This document shows positions 58,732-64,000 of a stretch of 64,000 nt of DNA, piece by piece. Location: the NCBI GenBank assembly GCA_003517965.1, contig DOZO01000041.1:21682-85681 (forward strand), given 5' to 3'. Numbering within the stretch: the first letter of the stretch is position 1; each line of letters opens with the position of its first letter. Position numbers and translations under genes: made by a program. The DNA is from Desulfobulbaceae bacterium (lineage in GTDB: Bacteria; Desulfobacterota; Desulfobulbia; Desulfobulbales; Desulfurivibrionaceae). A model generated the notes under the pieces. The model saw only the letters and a list, made by a program, of their open reading frames with translations, was not told the origin of the DNA and searched no databases.

Positions 58732-61700
58732 ATGAATTTGCTTAGAATCACCAGCCTGCGTCTCAGAACCAGGATCATTCTTTCCTGTGCTGTTGTTGGC
58801 CTGTTAGGGCTAATTGGTTCGGCTTTGCTGCTTCCGCGGCTCATGGAACTTGACACGCTCAAAGCGCAGATGACTGTCAAGATAAATGCCCGGCTGGAGG
58901 GCTCTCTGCAGACCGATCGTCTGGAATGGAGCTGGTTGCCCCTGCCTCATCTGAAGCTGCACAATACCCGCTTTACCAGCGCGAAAACCGCGTTTGTCGT
59001 GCCCCTGGCCAAGGTGTATCCAGACTGGTGGCCCTTGCTTCGTGGTCAGGTTCGGATCGGCAAGATTTTGTTGGAGAGTCCGGAGATTATGGTTAATGGG
59101 TTGCCGGCCTCGTTGTCCGAACCACCTGACCCTGAACTTGTCGGCCTGAAAGTGGTCATCCGCAACGGTACCTTGCAGGTTGCTCCTAACAGCCAGTGGC
59201 ATTTGTTGCCACAAACTTTCTCCATGAAAGCCCTGAATGGCAGGGTGACGGCCGGTTTGGCCGCCATTGATTTTGATCTTGCCGGGGTGCCTGTGGAGGG
59301 AGGACATCTTGCGATGTCCGGCCGGTATCTGCGTGCGGATGAAGCCTATCGCGTAAAATTTGCCTGCCGCAATTTTAATCTGCATAAGGTGATTTCTTCC
59401 CTTGCCCAGGGGAAACTGGCGCTTACCGATTCTCCGCTTAATCTCACTGGCAGCCTTGAAGGCCGTGGGTTTGCAAAAATCACCGGAAAAATCGTGGGTG
59501 ATTCGCTTTGTCTGCTGGCGTTTCCAAAAGATAAAAAAATCGTGCTGAATTGCGGAGTTGTTGATCTGACCTTTGCTAAAGATGGTTACGATCTGCTGTT
59601 GACGCTTAATGAAGTAGAACTGCATGAACCGGGACTGAAAATCGCAGGTACGGTTCGGCGTTCCGGTGCAGAAAATACAAATTCCGCGCCCGTGTGGCAG
59701 ATTGATCTCAAAGGCGAGAATCTTGATCTAACCAAAATTCGCGCCGCTGTCCTCGCCGTGTGGGGGGAGAAGGAGATTGTCAAAGAGATTTGCGAAATCG
59801 TGCAGGGCGGCACGGTCGGCAAGGCCAGTTATGCCTTTAAGGGCAGGGCGGCTGATTTTGAATATGTGCGTAAAATGCAGGTTACAGCCGAGGATATTGA
59901 TGCCACCATCAAGATTCCGGAAGTCGATCTGGTGCTTACCAACACGACGGGCAAGATGCGGATCGAAGGCGGCATTCTCACGGTGGATGCCGATCAGGCT
60001 CAGATGGGCAACAGCCGGGGCAAGAATGGCCGTCTGCTCCTCGGTCTGCCGGATGATGATTTTCTCTTTAAACTTGATGTCGATCTTGATGCTGATCTGG
60101 CTGAGCTTCCAGAGGTTCTGGGTCGGCTTGTCGAGCACCAGCCTTTTCTCAACGAGTTGGCCAAGTTCACTGCGGTCTCGGGTCGGGCCAACGGACATTT
60201 GCATCTTGGCGATCATCTGAAAAATTTCCAGGTCGCCCTTGACGTTGCCGCCATGCAGGGTAAGGGACGCTATGCCCCTTTGGCCTCGGATTTTGTTATC
60301 GAGAGCGGGGCGCTGACTATTGCTCCGACCTCGTTGCAATGGCGGAACGTGCGTGGCTCCTATGGCAACCATGTGGTGCAAAAGACAGCCGGGCAGGTGC
60401 GTTGGCCAGACGAGGTTTTTTTCGCATGTCAGCTTGACGCGGTGTTGGCGGCTAAAGAGCTGGCAAAGGAAGACTTATCCAAGTTCAAGGAAATAAGCGG
60501 GGCTCTGCACGAAAATATCACCCGGGCGGATGGCAGGATAGAGCTGCGCAATACCACAATTTCCGGAAAGGTCTCGGAGCCTAAGCTGTGGAAGGCTGAC
60601 TCGGATGTTATCTTTCAAAATCTTAGCGTGAAAACGCCGTTTTTTCCGGAAACGATACTGGTGAAACAGGGAAAGGGTCATCTTTCGCACAAGGAGATTA
60701 CGGTCTCTAATGCCACCGGCTCCATCTTTGGCGATTCGTTTGTTATGGACGCATCATTGACCTATAAGACCTTTGCCGAACTGCGGGGCAAGATATCCCT
60801 GCAAGGCAGAGTTGGGCAGAGCTTTGGCCAATGGCTGAAGAGTAAGGATTTCATTTCCCCAGACCTTTTCCCTCGCCTGCCCTTTCAGCTGGAGTCATTG
60901 CAGGTTGACCTGCAGGAAGAAAAAACCTATGTCAGGGGGATGATCAAGCCGGAGGGCGCAGTATTTAGTCCACCTAAGGTAGATTTTTCTCTGGAACTGG
61001 CCAAGGACGATTCTCTGACCCCGCTAAACGGGATAAGTGAGCCAACGAATTTATCTTCTGCCGAAAAAACGCAGAAAATAAATGCTAACTTACTAAAAAT
61101 GGCGGCGCATGTTTACGGTGGCAAGGAAGAAGCCACGATCAGCCTGAATTTTCTGGACAAAACCAGAGAAGCTTTTCTCTTTTCCTGGAAGGGTGAATTA
61201 TCCAAACAAACCGTTGATCAACTGTTGGATCAAAAAGGTCTGCTGCAAGGAAAGATCACCGGAGATTTTCAGCTTTATCTGCCTTCAGACCCCAGCAAGG
61301 TTGCTTTTTCCGGGCATCTTGAGGCCAAGGATCTGCGCTGGCTTATGGATCAGGAGATTGAACGTTTCCTTGATATTCAGGAGCTACAGCTGGTGGGGAA
61401 AGGCAAGGATCTCCAGGTGAAGCGTCTGGCCTGTGCTTTAAATGACAAGGAATCCGTGGTGGTCAATGGGCTGGTCTCAAGGGTGGCCAAGGGGTTTGAC
61501 TTAAAGCTTGATCTTGCCTCTAAGGCCTTGTCCAGGGAAACGCTGCTTGATTTGCAGACAACCCTTAAACGGATCAAAGACAAGGAGCGCAAATCATCTG
61601 CTTCAGGAGAATCCTGGCAGACATCCTGGATCACCGGCACCGTGGCCTTTGCCGTGGATGAATTTACTGCCGCTCATAAAACAGGGGAGGGCGTCTTTTC

Positions 61701-62529
61701 AACTCTGGTGTGGCAGCCGTTCAAGGGCGAAATTAAGATTCATCCACATTGGCAGTGGTCTACAGTTATCACCAATGGCCGCCTCTGCTGCCTGGACACT
61801 ACTGGCGCCTGGTTTTCCACGCCTGAGCTGGGCATAAACCATTTTGACGTGAGCAGTGCTTCCTGTACTACCACGTCGCCTATGTTTGAAACTGTCTTGC
61901 CCTGTCTTGGCTATCCCCAGGATATCATAGAGGGAGGATTTTCTCTGGCTGGTTTCCTGGATGGGACGTTGGATCACTGGCAGGAGGGACAATTGCAGAT
62001 AGAATCCCATCAGGGACGGATTCTGCGCATGAAGCTTCTTTCGAAGATCTTCAGTGTGATCAACATTACGGATCTCTTCAGCGTGGGTCAGGGGGGAGAT
62101 GGCGCTGATACCTCTACCCGGGGATTTCCCTACACGGATCTTGTGTTAAAGGCCCATGTGCAGGAAAACGAACTTATCATCGACGAGGCGGTGGTGCGTG
62201 GAGAAGGGCTTAATCTTTTCGCCAGGGGCAAGATCAATCTCAGCACCCTTGATCTGGATGTCGTGGTTATGATCTCCCCGTTTAAAACCCTGGATGCCAT
62301 TGTCAGCAAGGTGCCGCTGGTGGGCAGGATCATCGGCGGGGAAACCGCCACCCTGGTCACCTTCCCGGTCGGGGTTACCGGCAAGGCAAGCGACCCCCAG
62401 GTCACTCTTCTGCCGCCAAGCGCGGTGGGGGAAGGATTGTTGAATATCGTCAAGAGGACACTGTTGCTGCCGTTTTACATTCTTTCCCCTATCTTGCCAG
62501 ATGCGGTCACGGAGCCGGAAAAGAAATAA
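58732..62529 (+). CDS. AsmA-like / DUF3971 large periplasmic membrane-anchored protein
   Basis: The protein has 1265 residues. It has an N-terminal membrane anchor (RIILSCAVVGLLGLIGSALLL, ~residues 14-34), then NARLEGSLQTDRLEWSWLPLPHLKLHNTRF, the AsmA N-terminal pattern, many beta-rich repeats in the middle, and a C-terminal AsmA_2 domain (LNLFARGKINLSTLDLDVVVMISPFKTLDAIVSKVPLVGRIIGG, ~1160-1205). AsmA/YhdP/TamB-like proteins bridge the envelope and move phospholipids to the outer membrane. It starts 19 bases after the HNH stop, the last gene of the operon. It is complete. Confidence 0.9.
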   Translation: MNLLRITSLRLRTRIILSCAVVGLLGLIGSALLLPRLMELDTLKAQMTVKINARLEGSLQTDRLEWSWLPLPHLKLHNTRFTSAKTAFVVPLAKVYPDWWPLLRGQVRIGKILLESPEIMVNGLPASLSEPPDPELVGLKVVIRNGTLQVAPNSQWHLLPQTFSMKALNGRVTAGLAAIDFDLAGVPVEGGHLAMSGRYLRADEAYRVKFACRNFNLHKVISSLAQGKLALTDSPLNLTGSLEGRGFAKITGKIVGDSLCLLAFPKDKKIVLNCGVVDLTFAKDGYDLLLTLNEVELHEPGLKIAGTVRRSGAENTNSAPVWQIDLKGENLDLTKIRAAVLAVWGEKEIVKEICEIVQGGTVGKASYAFKGRAADFEYVRKMQVTAEDIDATIKIPEVDLVLTNTTGKMRIEGGILTVDADQAQMGNSRGKNGRLLLGLPDDDFLFKLDVDLDADLAELPEVLGRLVEHQPFLNELAKFTAVSGRANGHLHLGDHLKNFQVALDVAAMQGKGRYAPLASDFVIESGALTIAPTSLQWRNVRGSYGNHVVQKTAGQVRWPDEVFFACQLDAVLAAKELAKEDLSKFKEISGALHENITRADGRIELRNTTISGKVSEPKLWKADSDVIFQNLSVKTPFFPETILVKQGKGHLSHKEITVSNATGSIFGDSFVMDASLTYKTFAELRGKISLQGRVGQSFGQWLKSKDFISPDLFPRLPFQLESLQVDLQEEKTYVRGMIKPEGAVFSPPKVDFSLELAKDDSLTPLNGISEPTNLSSAEKTQKINANLLKMAAHVYGGKEEATISLNFLDKTREAFLFSWKGELSKQTVDQLLDQKGLLQGKITGDFQLYLPSDPSKVAFSGHLEAKDLRWLMDQEIERFLDIQELQLVGKGKDLQVKRLACALNDKESVVVNGLVSRVAKGFDLKLDLASKALSRETLLDLQTTLKRIKDKERKSSASGESWQTSWITGTVAFAVDEFTAAHKTGEGVFSTLVWQPFKGEIKIHPHWQWSTVITNGRLCCLDTTGAWFSTPELGINHFDVSSASCTTTSPMFETVLPCLGYPQDIIEGGFSLAGFLDGTLDHWQEGQLQIESHQGRILRMKLLSKIFSVINITDLFSVGQGGDGADTSTRGFPYTDLVLKAHVQENELIIDEAVVRGEGLNLFARGKINLSTLDLDVVVMISPFKTLDAIVSKVPLVGRIIGGETATLVTFPVGVTGKASDPQVTLLPPSAVGEGLLNIVKRTLLLPFYILSPILPDAVTEPEKK

Positions 62530-62569
62530 AATCGGTTGTCATGATGCGGGAGATGCGGCAATCCTTGGT

Positions 62570-63007
62570 CTAGCCAAGCCGAAAAAGTTTTTTCAGCCAG
62601 TTGCCTTTCAAGGTGGGATGGATGGCAAGAAATGCGGACAACCTTGCAATGATGGGATCTTCCGGGGGAACAAGAAATTCCAGACCCAGCTCAAAGTGCC
62701 TGGTTGGGCTGGAAAAAACATGATCGAACCAAACAGGATGGGCGGGAATAACAAGCCTGTCGTCCTCTTGCTTGTCGATTACCTCAAGATGGATGATCTT
62801 GTTCCCGTCATCGCTGCAGGCATAAAAAAGATGATAACTGCCGGTGCGGATGCGGGGGACGCATAGACGGGCGCCGTAAAGCGATATGTCCACCAAATCT
62901 CCCGGCACGGGGTCGGCAAGAACCAGCCTGTTTTTCGTGTCGCGCAGGATGAGCGTGACCGCCATGCTGATCTTGTGCCGTGTTGCCCGCCGATGTTCGT
63001 GGCTCAT
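62570..63007 (-). CDS. PilZ domain-containing protein
   Basis: The protein has 145 residues. HRRATRHKISMAVTLIL and VPGDLVDISLYGARLCV (~residues 37-53) give the R-x3-R ... D-x-S-x-x-G pattern of PilZ domains, which bind cyclic di-GMP. The remainder (PAHPVWFDHV ... FELGLEFLVP) completes the beta barrel. Probably a cytoplasmic c-di-GMP receptor; target unknown. It is convergent with the AsmA-like gene. Confidence 0.82.
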   Translation of the reverse strand: MSHEHRRATRHKISMAVTLILRDTKNRLVLADPVPGDLVDISLYGARLCVPRIRTGSYHLFYACSDDGNKIIHLEVIDKQEDDRLVIPAHPVWFDHVFSSPTRHFELGLEFLVPPEDPIIARLSAFLAIHPTLKGNWLKKLFRLG

Positions 63008-63139
63008 ACAAATTCATCCCCCATACCGTGCAATGCCGTCCCGCCCTCCCCTGCAATTTCACCTACACAATATTCCTGTAACACGTTGATGTCAAAGAAA
63101 TTTTCCCCAAGCATCAGCCAAGCCCCAGGGAAAAGTCCG

Positions 63140-63763
63140 TCAATTCATTTTCTTGTCCTGTATTTCCTTGAGAATTTCGCTGACCAACTGCCCGTTGGGC
63201 GCTGTAGCCATCGGGTTTACGCTGACCAATCCCTGCCAGGCGGCAATGGCGCCGGGCTGATCCTTAAGATCGTAGAGCAGGACAATTCCTTTGTTGAATC
63301 TGGATGTTTCATGTTTGTCGTTCACCTGAATCGCCCGGTCAAAGGAAGCAATGGCCTGTTGCGAATCGCCCGCCCGGCGGTACATGACCCCAAGATCGGT
63401 GAGCACATCGGCATTATTCGGGGCCAGGGCCAGAGATTTGGTGTAGGCGGAGATCGCCTTCTCCGCTTGGTCGGAGTCAAAGTACAGATGCCCGAGGTTG
63501 GTCCAGGCCTCGATGTTTTCCGGGTTTTTCCGCACCTCAAGCTCAAGCTGCAATAGATGCTGGGACTGTTCGGCAGTGAGTTTCCCGACCTGGGATTCCG
63601 GCTGGCCTGCGGCAATATGGGCGCCTTCCCCGCCTGCCGGGGTCTTGTAGATACTGAAAATGATCCCGGAGAGAAAGCCGATAATCAGGCAACCGAGGCC
63701 GATGAGGAGTACGGTTTCTTTTTTAAAGCCGCCTGCGGGAGATTGCTCGGTTTGTGATGCCAT
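63140..63763 (-). CDS. Membrane-anchored tetratricopeptide repeat protein
   Basis: The protein has 207 residues. It has an N-terminal membrane helix (ETVLLIGLGCLIIGFLSGIIF, ~residues 16-36), then at least three TPR units: IEAWTNLGHLYFDSDQAEKAISAYTKSLALAPN, NADVLTDLGVMYRRAGDSQQAIASFDRAIQV, and a third starting ETSRFNKGIVLL. TPRs mediate protein contacts; partners unknown. It is probably a periplasm-facing scaffold. Confidence 0.88.
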   Translation of the reverse strand: MASQTEQSPAGGFKKETVLLIGLGCLIIGFLSGIIFSIYKTPAGGEGAHIAAGQPESQVGKLTAEQSQHLLQLELEVRKNPENIEAWTNLGHLYFDSDQAEKAISAYTKSLALAPNNADVLTDLGVMYRRAGDSQQAIASFDRAIQVNDKHETSRFNKGIVLLYDLKDQPGAIAAWQGLVSVNPMATAPNGQLVSEILKEIQDKKMN

Positions 63764-63878
63764 GGGGTGAAGTCTCCTTCATGAATTTTGGGGTTGAGTA
63801 TATTTACGAGGTCATGTTCCGTCACGTTTGCTTGACACACGCAACAGGATAAATGTTCCTGAAAAATGCATGATTCCG

Positions 63879-64000
63879 TTATGCTCCCAGTTCATGCACC
63901 TGGAGCCCGGAGACCATGGCGAGCTGGCGCGCTTCGTCGACGATCCGGCGGTGATGGGTAAAGAGGATAACCTGGGTTTTGGCGGCCAGCTCACCGAGAA
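63879..64000 (-). CDS. C-terminal end of an AAA/SMC-like ATPase (N-terminus outside window)
   Basis: On the reverse strand the open frame from the window edge reads LGELAAKTQVILFTHHRRIV, then a further ~19 residues to TAA at 63879. T-Q-V-I-L-F-T-H-H-x-x-I-V-x-x-A is the final Walker B/H-loop strand of RecF/SMC/YhaN-type ATPases. Only ~40 residues are visible, so the subfamily cannot be named. Confidence 0.65.
   Translation of the reverse strand, partial: LGELAAKTQVILFTHHRRIVDEARQLAMVSGLQVHELGA

Noticed and set aside
1..64000. CRISPR arrays, tRNA and rRNA genes, complete insertion sequences
   Set aside because: None seen on either strand: no regularly spaced repeats, no cloverleaf with TTCRANNC arm, no intact transposase frame.

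Overview
The window is chromosomal DNA from a Gram-negative bacterium: it carries lpxC, a Kdo-type cytidylyltransferase (kdsB) and a large cell-surface glycan locus. Base composition is close to balanced. The conserved right-hand block (lpxC, proC, nadK, YtxH/DUF948 genes, a UvrD-type helicase, folC, HNH, AsmA-like, PilZ, TPR) looks like Desulfobacterota (Desulfobulbales-like); this is inference from gene content only.

Layout. (1) 1-610: 3' part of a GDP-L-fucose synthase gene cut by the window edge. (2) 0.9-6.2 kb: a small defence/addiction island with an AbiEii-type nucleotidyltransferase pair, Phd/RelE, ParD/ParE, an AAA/DUF4143 ATPase, and an HTH-MNT/HEPN pair whose HEPN gene is frameshifted. 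Copies of a decayed repeat lie between these modules. (3) 6.2-49.5 kb: a glycan locus with all genes on the + strand and many ATGA/GTGA overlaps. It opens with an ABC transporter resembling lipid-linked oligosaccharide flippases, then pseB, an RmlD-like reductase and pseC. An AlbA_2-type gene is inserted between the last two, together with a second copy of the reductase 3' end. A GC-rich six-gene cassette follows (soluble WbpM/PglF-like dehydratase, SQD1-like synthase, NeuB, NeuC, D-2-hydroxyacid dehydrogenase, CMP-sugar synthetase). A second NeuB set comes next (aldo/keto reductase, NeuB-like, SpsF-like cytidylyltransferase, class III aminotransferase, PIG-L deacetylase). Then comes a PseG-GNAT-formyltransferase fusion joined across a G10 tract, an ATP-grasp protein and a third NeuB. 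The rest holds epimerases, methyltransferases, an HpaI aldolase, a HAD phosphatase, kdsB, GT2 and GT4 glycosyltransferases, two surface-carbohydrate proteins, and a GT-C-like protein joined to a frameshifted MurJ-like flippase.

(4) 49.5-50.4 kb: a decayed border with a sugar transferase cut to 17 codons and DUF4160/DUF2442 remnants. (5) 50.4-64 kb: ordinary conserved genes.

How it may work together (inference): the locus appears able to make several CMP-activated nine-carbon or eight-carbon acidic sugars with variable N-acyl, formyl, methyl and amino decoration, assemble them on a lipid carrier and export them. Three NeuB paralogues, each in its own gene set, suggest up to three different nonulosonate-like sugars. 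Two 10-base homopolymers lie exactly at domain junctions and could switch fusion products, or could be assembly errors.
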